Source of the DNA: Ramlibacter tataouinensis TTB310
Lineage (GTDB): Bacteria; Pseudomonadota; Gammaproteobacteria; Burkholderiales; Burkholderiaceae_C
DNA: 64,000 nucleotides
Reading direction: 5' to 3'
NCBI RefSeq assembly: GCF_000215705.1
Contig: NC_015677.1
Coordinates: 372,001 to 436,000 of the forward strand
The stretch's first letter is position 1; each line of letters starts with the position of its first letter. The notes beneath the pieces were generated by a model. The model ran no database searches, was not told where the DNA came from, and saw only the letters and a program-made list of their open reading frames with translations. Positions 27,658 through 35,156 of this stretch are shown here, piece by piece. Both the position numbers and the translations under genes were made by a program.

Positions 27658-28509
27658 ATGGACGCGCTTTCCCTCCTGCTGAACCGATTCGCGATCAGCG
27701 CCGGCGTCTTCTACACCGGCCAGATCTGCGGCGTGCACGGTTTCGCCGGCGACGAACACCGGGGCCACCTGCACATCATCGAGGAAGGCCCCGTCGACCT
27801 GGTGCAGGCGGACGGCGCTGCGCAGCGCATCGACAGGCCCACGCTGCTGTTCATGCCGCGGCCGCAGCAGCATCGGCTGGTCGCCGACGATTCGCTCGGC
27901 GCGAAAGTGCTGTGCGCCACGGTGCAGTTCGGCGGCTGCAACAACAACCCGATCAGCGATTCGCTGCCGCCCCTGCTGGCGGTGCGGCTGCAGGACCTGG
28001 AGGGCGCGCTCCCCCTGCTCGGGCTGCTGGCGCGCGAAGCCTTCGGTGGGCGGCCGGGCGCGCAGGCGGCGGTGGACCGCCTGTGCGAACTGCTGATCAT
28101 CCAGCTGCTGCGGCATTGCCTGCGCCAGGGCCTCACCACCGGCGGCACCCTGGCCGGCCTGTCCGAGCCGCGCCTGGCCAGGGCGCTCGTCGCCCTGCAT
28201 CGCGAACCCACGCGGGCCTGGGAGCTCGCCGACATGGCCGCGCAAGCCGGTCTCTCTCGCGCGCGCTTCGCCGCGCGGTTCCGCGAGGTGACCGGGCAGA
28301 CCCCGGCCGATTACCTGGCCGGCTGGCGCATGACGATCGCGCAGCACCTGCTGCGCAGCGGCCGGGCCATGAAGCAGGTGTCGGCGGAATCCGGGTACGG
28401 CAGCAGCAGCGCCTTCATCCGGGCCTTCGTGCGCAAGGTGGGCGTGCCGCCGGCACAGTGGCTGCGCCAGATCGAGGATGCCTCGGCCGCCGGGCAGCGC
28501 CCGCACTGA
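27658..28509 (+). CDS. AraC family regulator with cupin-type sensor
   Basis: A 283-residue regulator. Residues 1-170 form a cupin-like sensor of the AraC cupin_6 group (IEEGPVDLVQ, RPTLLFMPRPQQHRLV, AKVLCATVQFGG). Residues about 185-275 hold two helix-turn-helix motifs (WELADMAAQAGLSRARFAAR and MKQVSAESGYGSSSAFIRAF). The ATG at 27658 is chosen because GGAG lies at 27649-27652; an ATG seven codons upstream lacks a site. It is divergent from the phosphotransferase operon and starts a run of five same-strand genes, so it may control either. Confidence 0.85.
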   Translation: MDALSLLLNRFAISAGVFYTGQICGVHGFAGDEHRGHLHIIEEGPVDLVQADGAAQRIDRPTLLFMPRPQQHRLVADDSLGAKVLCATVQFGGCNNNPISDSLPPLLAVRLQDLEGALPLLGLLAREAFGGRPGAQAAVDRLCELLIIQLLRHCLRQGLTTGGTLAGLSEPRLARALVALHREPTRAWELADMAAQAGLSRARFAARFREVTGQTPADYLAGWRMTIAQHLLRSGRAMKQVSAESGYGSSSAFIRAFVRKVGVPPAQWLRQIEDASAAGQRPH

Positions 28510-28532
28510 ACCTGAACCTGGAGATACCCGCG

Positions 28533-29252
28533 ATGGACCTGAACACCCGTCCGACCGTCCTGTTGTTCGACGTCAACGAGACATTGCTGGACGTCGGCGC
28601 CGTGAAGCGCCAGGTCGGCGACCTGCTGCAGGAACCCGGCGCGGGGACGCTCTGGTTCACCACCATGCTGCACTACTCCCTGGTCCTGACCGTCAGCGGC
28701 CAGTACGCGGGATTCCCGGAGATCGGCGCCGCCGCGCTGCGGATGCTGGCGCGCAATGCCGACCTGGGCCTGTCGCAGCAAGACGCCTTGGCCGTGATGG
28801 CGGGGATGCGCACCGCGGCTGCCCATCCCGAGGTGATCCCCGCGCTGGAGCGGCTGCAGCGGGCGGGGTTCCGCATGGCCAGCCTGACGAATTCGACGCA
28901 GGCCGGCGCCGAGGCGCAGCTGGCGCACGCCGGCCTCGACCGGTTCTTCGAACGGCAGCTGAGCGTGCAGGGTACCGGCAAGTTCAAGCCGCACCGCGAC
29001 GTCTACCTGTGGGCGGCGGACGAAATGGGTGTGCAGCCCTCCGAATGCATGCTGGTCGCCGCCCATGGCTGGGACGTCGCGGGCGCTGCCTGGGCCGGGA
29101 TGCGGACGGCGTTCGTCGCGCGCGAAGGCCAGCAGAAGTTCCCGCTGGCGCCCGAGCCCGCGCTGGACGTTCCCGACCTGGCGGCCCTGGCCACCCGGCT
29201 CACCGCAACGCAGGCGCCATCACCTCAGGCCCGCCCCGGGACAGCTCCATGA
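28533..29252 (+). CDS. haloacid dehalogenase type II (HAD superfamily)
   Basis: A 239-residue HAD hydrolase. LLFDVNETLLDVG at residues 9-21 contains the nucleophile Asp, SLTNST is motif II, KFKPHRDVYLWAADEMG supplies motif III and VAAHGWDVAGA motif IV, all in the pattern of (S)-2-haloacid dehalogenase-like proteins. Many such proteins act on unknown substrates rather than haloacids. GGAG precedes the ATG. The stop overlaps the next start by ATGA. Confidence 0.85.
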   Translation: MDLNTRPTVLLFDVNETLLDVGAVKRQVGDLLQEPGAGTLWFTTMLHYSLVLTVSGQYAGFPEIGAAALRMLARNADLGLSQQDALAVMAGMRTAAAHPEVIPALERLQRAGFRMASLTNSTQAGAEAQLAHAGLDRFFERQLSVQGTGKFKPHRDVYLWAADEMGVQPSECMLVAAHGWDVAGAAWAGMRTAFVAREGQQKFPLAPEPALDVPDLAALATRLTATQAPSPQARPGTAP

Positions 29253-31411
29253 GCACAAGGAAGTTGACCCTGGTCGCGACCCTCCTCGCCGCCATCGTCC
29301 TCTTCTTCGCCCTGGACCTCGGCCGCTTCCTGAGCCTGGACGTGCTGCGGCAAAGCCAGGCTGCGCTGGGCGCACTGCGCGACCGGCATCCAGTCGTCAC
29401 CGCGGCGTCGTTCTTCGCGCTCTATGTCCTGGCGACGGCCCTGTCGCTGCCGGGCGCGGCGATTCTCACGCTGGCCGCCGGCGCCCTGTTCGGCCTCGCG
29501 GGCGGCACCCTGCTGGTGTCCTTCGCCTCCAGCCTGGGCGCCCTGTTCGCCTTCCTCCTCGCGCGCTTCCTGCTGCGCGACAGCGTCCGCGCCCGCTTCG
29601 GCAGCAGGCTGCGCGAGATCGACCGTGGCGTGCAGCGCGAGGGCGCCATGTACCTCTTCACGCTGCGCCTGGTCCCGTTCGTACCCTTTTTCGTCATCAA
29701 CCTGGCCATGGGCCTGACCGCGCTGCGGCCGTGGACCTTCTACTGGGTCAGCCAGGCCGGCATGCTCGCCGGCACCGTGGTGTACGTGAATGCCGGCACC
29801 CAGCTGGCGCAGGTGCAGTCGGTGCGCAGCATCCTCAGCCCGGCCCTGATCGGGTCCTTCGCGCTGCTGGCCGTGTTCCCCTGGCTCGCGCGCGGCATGG
29901 TGCGCGTCTTCCAGGGTCGCCGTGTCTACGCGCGCTGGCGGGGGCGTCGTCCGCGCCGCTTCGACCGCAACCTGGTGGTGATCGGCGCCGGCGCGGCCGG
30001 GCTGGTGTCGGCGTACATCGCTGCGGCCGTGAAGGCGTCGGTCACCCTGGTGGAGGGCCACAAGATGGGCGGCGACTGCCTCAATTACGGGTGCGTGCCG
30101 AGCAAGGCGCTGATCCGCAGCGCGAAGCTCGCGCACCAGATGCGCCATGCCGGCGCCTGGGGCCTGCAGGACGTGGCGCCGTCCTTCTCGCTCCAGGCGG
30201 TGATGCGCAGGATCCGCGCCGTGGTCAGCGCGGTGGAGCCGCACGACAGCCCGGAACGCTTCCGCAGCCTGGGCGTGGATGTCGTGGCGGGCCATGCCCG
30301 CATCGTCGATCCCTGGAGCGTGGAGATCACCCACGCGGACGGCTCCTGCCGCAAGCTCACCACGCGGGCCATCGTCATCGCCGCCGGGGCGCGCCCGATC
30401 GTCCCGCCACTGCCGGGTCTGGATGCGGTGGGCTACGTCACCAGCGACACGCTGTGGGACGACTTCGGCGCGCGCCAGCAGCCGCCCAAGCGGCTGCTGG
30501 TCCTCGGGGGCGGCCCGATCGGCTGCGAACTGTCACAGGCTTTCGCCCGCCTGGGCGTCGAGGTCACGCAGGTGGAGCTCGCCGAGAGGCTGCTGGCCCG
30601 CGAGGACGACGAGGTCAGCGAGGCAGCGGCGCGCGCCTTGCAGGCCGACGGCGTGCGGGTGCTCACCGGGCACGAGGCGATTCGCTGCGAGCGCCACGGC
30701 GACGAGAAGGTCCTGGTGGCGCAGGCCGGGGGCGGGGAGGTCCGGCTGCCGTTCGATGCGCTGCTTTGCGCCGTCGGGCGCCAGGCCAGGCTGGAGGGCT
30801 ACGGGCTCGAGGACCTCGGCATCCCCGTGGACCGCACGGTGGAGACCAACGAGTACCTGCAGACGCTCTACCCGAACATCTACGCCGCCGGCGACGTGGC
30901 AGGGCCCTACCAGTTCACCCACACGGCGTCGCACCAGGCCTGGTATGCGACGGTGAATGCCCTGTTTGGCGGCTTCAGGCGCTTCCGTGCGGATTACCGG
31001 GTGATTCCCGCGGCCACCTTCATCGATCCCGAGATCGCGCGCGTGGGCCTGAACGAGCGGGAGGCACGCCAGCAGGGCATCGCGTACGAGGTCACCCGCT
31101 ACGGCCTGGAGGAGCTCGATCGCGCCATCGCCGACGGCCAGGCCCGCGGCTTCGTGAAGGTGCTGACCGTGCCCGGCAAGGACAGGATCCTCGGCGCGAC
31201 CATCGTCGGCGCGCACGCGGCGGAGATGCTTGCCGAGTTCGTGCTGGCGATGCGCCATGGCCTGGGCCTCGGCAAGATCCTCGGCACCGTCCACACGTAC
31301 CCCACCTGGTCGGAAGCGGGCAAGTACGCCGCCGGCGAGTGGCGGCGCGCGCACCAGCCGGCGCGGCTGATGCGGTGGCTCGCGCGCTACCACGCATGGC
31401 GCAGGGGCTGA
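29249..31411 (+). CDS. TVP38/TMEM64 membrane domain fused to pyridine nucleotide-disulfide oxidoreductase
   Basis: A 720-residue fusion. Residues 1-225 form a TVP38/TMEM64 (SNARE-assoc, DedA-like) membrane domain with YVLATALSLPGAAILTLAAG and the FTLRLVPFVPFFVINLAMG re-entrant motif. Residues about 240-720 form a flavoprotein: FAD motif VIGAGAAGLVSAY, redox Cys pair C277/C282 (GGDCLNYGCVPSK), NAD motif VLGGGPIGCELSQAF, AAGDVAGPYQFTH, and the active His-Glu of HTYPTWSEAGK. The C-terminal vicinal cysteines and the N-terminal metal domain of true MerA are absent, so mercuric reductase is unlikely. Electron acceptor unknown. Confidence 0.88.
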   Translation: MSTRKLTLVATLLAAIVLFFALDLGRFLSLDVLRQSQAALGALRDRHPVVTAASFFALYVLATALSLPGAAILTLAAGALFGLAGGTLLVSFASSLGALFAFLLARFLLRDSVRARFGSRLREIDRGVQREGAMYLFTLRLVPFVPFFVINLAMGLTALRPWTFYWVSQAGMLAGTVVYVNAGTQLAQVQSVRSILSPALIGSFALLAVFPWLARGMVRVFQGRRVYARWRGRRPRRFDRNLVVIGAGAAGLVSAYIAAAVKASVTLVEGHKMGGDCLNYGCVPSKALIRSAKLAHQMRHAGAWGLQDVAPSFSLQAVMRRIRAVVSAVEPHDSPERFRSLGVDVVAGHARIVDPWSVEITHADGSCRKLTTRAIVIAAGARPIVPPLPGLDAVGYVTSDTLWDDFGARQQPPKRLLVLGGGPIGCELSQAFARLGVEVTQVELAERLLAREDDEVSEAAARALQADGVRVLTGHEAIRCERHGDEKVLVAQAGGGEVRLPFDALLCAVGRQARLEGYGLEDLGIPVDRTVETNEYLQTLYPNIYAAGDVAGPYQFTHTASHQAWYATVNALFGGFRRFRADYRVIPAATFIDPEIARVGLNEREARQQGIAYEVTRYGLEELDRAIADGQARGFVKVLTVPGKDRILGATIVGAHAAEMLAEFVLAMRHGLGLGKILGTVHTYPTWSEAGKYAAGEWRRAHQPARLMRWLARYHAWRRG

Positions 31412-31412
31412 G

Positions 31413-32180
31413 ATGTCCAAGCGCAGCCACGACGCCGACGAGCCGCTTCGCATCGCGCGGCGCGATGCGCTCCTGTGGGGCGCGGCGATGGCCGCGCTGC
31501 CCCTGGATGGAGCCGGCGCCGCCGAGGTCGCGCTGCCTCGCTTCTCGACGGCCCCGCCGGGCGGCGGCCCGCCGCCGGGATGGGTGCACGAGACCTTGCC
31601 CAAGGTGCGACGCGCCAACGTCTATGCGGTGACGCTGGACGACGGCGTGGCCGTCCTGCACGTGCGGTCCCGCGCGTCGGCGTCGAGCCTGCTCGCGACC
31701 GTGCCGGCGGGCACGCGGGCGACACGGCTGCGCTGGCGGTGGAAGGTGTCGAACGCCCTGGCCGGATCCGACCTGCGCACCCGGGCGGGCGACGACTACG
31801 CCGCGCGCCTGTACGTGCTGTTCGACCTGCCACCGGAGCGCCTCTCGCTCGCGGATCGCCTGCGCCTGCAGGCGGCGCGCAGCCTGTCCGGCCGGGAGAT
31901 CCCCGCGGCCGCGATCTGCTATGCCTGGGGAACCGCACAGGCGGCGGGCAGCACGGGATGGAACCCGTACACGGACCGGGTGCGGATGGTGGTGCTGGAA
32001 AGCGGCGACGCGCGGGTCTCGCAATGGCGGCCCGCCGAGCGCGACCTGCGGCAGGACTGGGAGGAGTCGTTCGGGGGGGCCATGCCGCCGGTGCGCGCGA
32101 TCGCGGTGGGCGCGGACACCGACAACACCGGCGACGGCGTCGACGCCTGGTTCGGCGACGTGCTGCTGTCCGGCGCGTGA
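31413..32180 (+). CDS. DUF3047 family protein, Tat-type signal
   Basis: A 255-residue protein. ARRDALLWGAAMAALPLDGA at residues about 12-31 reads as a twin-arginine export signal. The mature part has WVHETLPKVRRANVYAVT, LRWRWKVSNALAGSDLRTRAGDDYAARLYVLF and a late DNTGDGVDAWFGDVLL, characteristic of DUF3047, a periplasmic family of unknown function. It lies one base after the oxidoreductase fusion stop and overlaps the following flavoprotein start, so all three are one unit. Confidence 0.82.
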   Translation: MSKRSHDADEPLRIARRDALLWGAAMAALPLDGAGAAEVALPRFSTAPPGGGPPPGWVHETLPKVRRANVYAVTLDDGVAVLHVRSRASASSLLATVPAGTRATRLRWRWKVSNALAGSDLRTRAGDDYAARLYVLFDLPPERLSLADRLRLQAARSLSGREIPAAAICYAWGTAQAAGSTGWNPYTDRVRMVVLESGDARVSQWRPAERDLRQDWEESFGGAMPPVRAIAVGADTDNTGDGVDAWFGDVLLSGA

Positions 32181-33289
32181 AGCGGCTCGTGCTCCTGGGC
32201 GGCGGGCACGCCCACCTGCAGGTCCTGGCCAGGTTCGCCGAGCGCCGGCCCCGCGGCTGGGACGCGCTGCTGGTCACGCCGCATCCCCGGCAGATCTATT
32301 CGGGGATGCTGCCAGGATGGATCGCGGGGCACTACACGCTCGACGAGATCTCGATCGACCTCTTGCCGCTCGCACGCGCGGCGGAGGTGGGTCTGCTGCT
32401 GGATGCAGCAACCGGGCTGGACGCCGATGCCGGGGTCCTGCACACCCGGCATCACGGAAGCATCGCCTTCGACGCGCTGTCCATCGACGTGGGATCGGGC
32501 CCGCCTCACACCATCCCCGGCGCCGCGGAGCATGGCGTGGGCATTCGTCCCATCGAGGGCTTCGCCGCCGCGTGGGAACGCCTGCGGCGGCAGCTGCACG
32601 ACACCCGCGGGCCCCTGCACGTCGTGGTGCTGGGCGCCGGCCCGGGCGGAGTGGAACTGGCTTTCGGACTGCGTCATCGCGCCATCCGCGAAGGATGGTC
32701 GCACCTGCGCGTGCGGCTCGTGGGCTCCGAGGCCACACCACTGCCGGGCGCGCCCGCGTCCGCACGGACCTGCATGGCGGACAAGCTGCGGGAGGTGGGC
32801 GTCGAGTGGGAGGGTTCCAGGCGAGCCGCCGCGATCGAATCCCGACGCATCGTGTTCGAGGACACCGGCGAGGCCGCCGCGGACGTCTGCTGGATCGTGA
32901 CGGGCGCAGCGCCCGTGCCCTGGCTGGCGGCCTCGGGCCTGGATACCGACGACGCAGGATACGTGCGCGTGAACGGCAAGCTCCAGAGCCTCTCGCACGC
33001 GAACGTCTTCGCCGCGGGGGACGCCGCCAGCCACCCGCGGCCGCTGCCGAAATCGGGCGTGTACGCCGTGCGCGCCGGCGCGGCGCTGGCGCGCAGCCTG
33101 CTGGCCTTCTGCGAGGGCATGCCGCTGACCGAATGGCGTCCCCAGCGCCAGGCGCTGTACCTGGTGAGCACGGGCGATCGCCACGCCGTGGCGGTCTGGG
33201 CGCGCTGGAGCTGGCAGGGAAGTTGGACGTGGCGGTGGAAGGATTTGATCGACCGGCGTTTTGTCGAGGGCTTCAGGCAGAGTGTGTGA
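32177..33289 (+). CDS. FAD-dependent NADH dehydrogenase-like protein (NDH-2 / SelD-N type)
   Basis: A 370-residue flavoprotein. LVLLGGGHAHLQVLARF at the N-terminus is the version of the FAD motif found in the flavoprotein domain fused to some selenide-water dikinases and in related NDH-2 proteins. IYSGMLPGWIAGHY, the NAD motif VVLGAGPGGVELAFGLRHR and FAAGDAASHPRPLPKSGVYAVR follow. No membrane anchor is visible and there is no SelD domain. GTG start overlaps the DUF3047 stop (GTGA). Probably oxidises NAD(P)H; acceptor unknown. Confidence 0.82.
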   Translation: MKRLVLLGGGHAHLQVLARFAERRPRGWDALLVTPHPRQIYSGMLPGWIAGHYTLDEISIDLLPLARAAEVGLLLDAATGLDADAGVLHTRHHGSIAFDALSIDVGSGPPHTIPGAAEHGVGIRPIEGFAAAWERLRRQLHDTRGPLHVVVLGAGPGGVELAFGLRHRAIREGWSHLRVRLVGSEATPLPGAPASARTCMADKLREVGVEWEGSRRAAAIESRRIVFEDTGEAAADVCWIVTGAAPVPWLAASGLDTDDAGYVRVNGKLQSLSHANVFAAGDAASHPRPLPKSGVYAVRAGAALARSLLAFCEGMPLTEWRPQRQALYLVSTGDRHAVAVWARWSWQGSWTWRWKDLIDRRFVEGFRQSV

Positions 33290-33386
33290 GCCCTGCCGGA
33301 TCCCCGCCGCGTGGGCGTGGCCAGCCTGAGCCTGTCGGCACGTTCTGACGCCTGTCCGTGCCGCTGGCCGATGCGGGGGCGGCGCT

Positions 33387-33408
33387 GCGGTGCCTAGACT
33401 GGCACCGC
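33387..33408. promoter_or_regulatory. 8-bp inverted repeat upstream of PepSY-like gene
   Basis: Arms GCGGTGCC (33387-33394) and GGCACCGC (33401-33408) are exact reverse complements around TAGACT, which itself resembles a -10 hexamer (four of six matches to TATAAT). The element ends 27 nt before the start codon. It may be an operator covering a promoter or a leader hairpin. No -35 match is convincing. Confidence 0.4.
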
Positions 33409-33435
33409 TGACGTGCTGACCAGAAGGAGAAACAC

Positions 33436-33711
33436 ATGCGCAAGCTTCTGCTTTCCCTGGGAGCCGGTGCCGTGCTGATGGCGGGCCTGGCCGCGCCTGC
33501 CTGGGCCGACAGAATCCCGGCAGCCGAGCTGCCGGGCGAGGTGGTGCAGGCGCTCCAGAAACGCTTCCGTGACGCCATCGTGCTGGAGGCCGGGCGCGAG
33601 CAGGAGGGCGGCCGGCTGCGTTACGAGATCCTGCTGCGCCACGAGGGTCGTCAGCACCAGGTGGACGTCAGCCCCGAGGGCAACATCCTGAAGGTGGATC
33701 CGCGGGGCTGA
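33436..33711 (+). CDS. small secreted PepSY-like protein
   Basis: A 91-residue protein with a signal peptide (MRKLLLSLGAGAVLMAGLAA, cleavage after PAWA). The mature 65 residues (ELPGEVVQALQKRFRDAIVL, LRYEILLRHEGRQHQVDVSP, GNILKVD) have the helix-then-beta-strands layout and DxxGxIL ending of PepSY or BLIP-like domains, thought to act as periplasmic inhibitors or sensors. A strong ribosome site (AGAAGGAG) precedes the ATG. Its last 44 nt overlap the end of the convergent lysE-type gene. Confidence 0.78.
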   Translation: MRKLLLSLGAGAVLMAGLAAPAWADRIPAAELPGEVVQALQKRFRDAIVLEAGREQEGGRLRYEILLRHEGRQHQVDVSPEGNILKVDPRG

Positions 33712-34336
33712 TGCGCAGCCAGCTGTGCGACAGCGTCCAGGCGGCAGTGGCCAGCAGCAGCAGCGCCACCGCCCGGGCCGTGCGCACCTGCGCGATTCTT
33801 GACCGTTCCAGCCGGCTGCGCAGTGCGCCGGCACCCAGCGCCACCGCCCCGTACACCAGCACCTGGGTGAGGGCGACGATGGCGCCCAGCGCCAAGGCCT
33901 GCGGCAGCAAGGCGCCGTGCCCGGGGCGGATGAACTGCGGGAACACCGCGACCATGAAGACATAGGCCTTGGGATTGAGCAGGCAGGTCGCCGCCGCGCG
34001 GCAGAAGGTGCGGCCGGTGCTGCGAGAAGACAGATCCTGCACTTCGCCCAGCGTGGCCGGGTGGCGCCACAACGAGACGCCCATCCAGGCCACGTAGACG
34101 CAACCGGCGGCCAGCACGACGTTGAAGGCCGCCGGTGCCGCCTGCAGCACCAGCCCCACGCCCAGCGCACCCAGCGCCACGTGGGCCATGCCGCCGGCGA
34201 CCAGGCCGGCCACGGCCACCAGCCCGGCACGCCGCCCGTCCACCACGGCGCTGGACAGCACGAACGCCATGTCCATGCCCGGCACCACCACGATGCCGAA
34301 CACGAACAGGGCGAACAGCCACAGGGTGCCGTCCAT
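33668..34336 (-). CDS. LysE family translocator (amino-acid exporter)
   Basis: A 222-residue membrane protein with about six segments. LFALFVFGIVVVPGMDMAFV at the N-terminus is the RhtB/LysE signature (here VPGMD for the usual PGP) and FCRAAATCLLNPKAYVFMVA the conserved central loop. Inner-membrane exporter of amino acids or derivatives. The start shares one base with the stop of the upstream NIPSNAP gene (TGATG), so the two are coupled. The tail overlaps the convergent PepSY-like gene. Confidence 0.86.
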   Translation of the reverse strand: MDGTLWLFALFVFGIVVVPGMDMAFVLSSAVVDGRRAGLVAVAGLVAGGMAHVALGALGVGLVLQAAPAAFNVVLAAGCVYVAWMGVSLWRHPATLGEVQDLSSRSTGRTFCRAAATCLLNPKAYVFMVAVFPQFIRPGHGALLPQALALGAIVALTQVLVYGAVALGAGALRSRLERSRIAQVRTARAVALLLLATAAWTLSHSWLRISPADPPSGCCPRG

Positions 34337-35073
34337 CACCCGGCCCGCAGTGCCGAACGCGCCGTTGGGCAGAGGCGGCGCGTCTCGGGTGCCGCCGCCA
34401 GGCAGGGCTGCAAAGCCGGCGCGATCTCGCGTTGCCAGCGGCCTGCCCGCACGAAGGCGTCGAAAGCCGGTGCGTCGGCGAAGAGGGCGAGGCCCAGCAG
34501 CACCTGCTCCTTTTCGCGCACCGGCAGGCGGGGAAAGTCGTTGGGAGCGGGTTCGTTCGTGTACCAGCCCACGTCCAGGGCGCCGCCTTCGCGCAGCACC
34601 TGTGCCGCCCGTCCGCAGACCAGGTCCAGCAGGGCGGGCGAGGCGGGCTCGCGCAGCGCGAACACCGTCCCGTCGAGCAGGCCCGGTGCGCAGCCGCCGG
34701 CGCCGGCGGCGGGTCGCGGCCGCTCCCGGGTCCACGCGCTGCCGGATCGGGCCGGGCGCAGCAGCAGCACATTGTCCGAATCCGCCATGGTGGCGTTGGC
34801 CGCATCGCGGTGGGCCGCCCACACCGGCCCGCCATAGAAGGCCTCCAGGCCGCGCCGCCGCGCCCGCATGTCGGCGAAGCCGCGCAGCCAGGTGAAGCGG
34901 TCGGGATCGTCCAGGTCGCGGAACTGGCCCAGCACCCGCATCCCGACGGCCTCCTGCGTCTCGACGAACTCCCTGTCGAACAGCTCGATCAGCGCCTCGC
35001 GCCGGCCGGGGTGCAGTGTGTACTGGCGCAACTCGATGACGGCGCAGTCGCGGGCGCCCGGGGCAGTGCTCAT
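34336..35073 (-). CDS. NIPSNAP family protein
   Basis: A 245-residue protein with two ferredoxin-like NIPSNAP repeats. VIELRQYTLHPGRREALIELF at residues 12-32 is the signature strand-helix; FTWLRGFADMRARRRGLEAFYGG closes repeat one, and repeat two covers about 130-225 (FALREPASPALLDLV, LLGLALFADAPAFDAFV). Cytosolic, role in bacteria unknown. It is divergent from a YafY-type WYL regulator with an 83-nt spacer carrying an inverted repeat, and cotranscribed with the LysE gene. Confidence 0.83.
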   Translation of the reverse strand: MSTAPGARDCAVIELRQYTLHPGRREALIELFDREFVETQEAVGMRVLGQFRDLDDPDRFTWLRGFADMRARRRGLEAFYGGPVWAAHRDAANATMADSDNVLLLRPARSGSAWTRERPRPAAGAGGCAPGLLDGTVFALREPASPALLDLVCGRAAQVLREGGALDVGWYTNEPAPNDFPRLPVREKEQVLLGLALFADAPAFDAFVRAGRWQREIAPALQPCLAAAPETRRLCPTARSALRAG

Positions 35074-35112
35074 GGAAACCTCCTGGTGAAGAGGCCGCGA
35101 GTCTGCGCCGCC

Positions 35113-35137
35113 ATACCTGACAGGGAACGGCAGGTAT
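35113..35137. promoter_or_regulatory. inverted repeat in divergent NIPSNAP / WYL-regulator spacer
   Basis: Arms ATACCTG (35113-35119) and CAGGTAT (35131-35137) are exact reverse complements separated by 11 nt. The left arm also begins the smaller palindrome CCTGACAGG. It lies in the only spacer between the WYL regulator and the NIPSNAP-LysE operon, 20 nt before the regulator start, where an operator for autoregulation and divergent control would be expected. Confidence 0.5.
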
Positions 35138-35156
35138 TGCCTCTACACTGCCCCTC

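Noticed and set aside
29249..31411. Mercuric reductase label for the oxidoreductase fusion
   Set aside because: The C-terminal vicinal cysteines and the N-terminal metal-binding domain of MerA are missing, and no merR, merT or merP gene is nearby.
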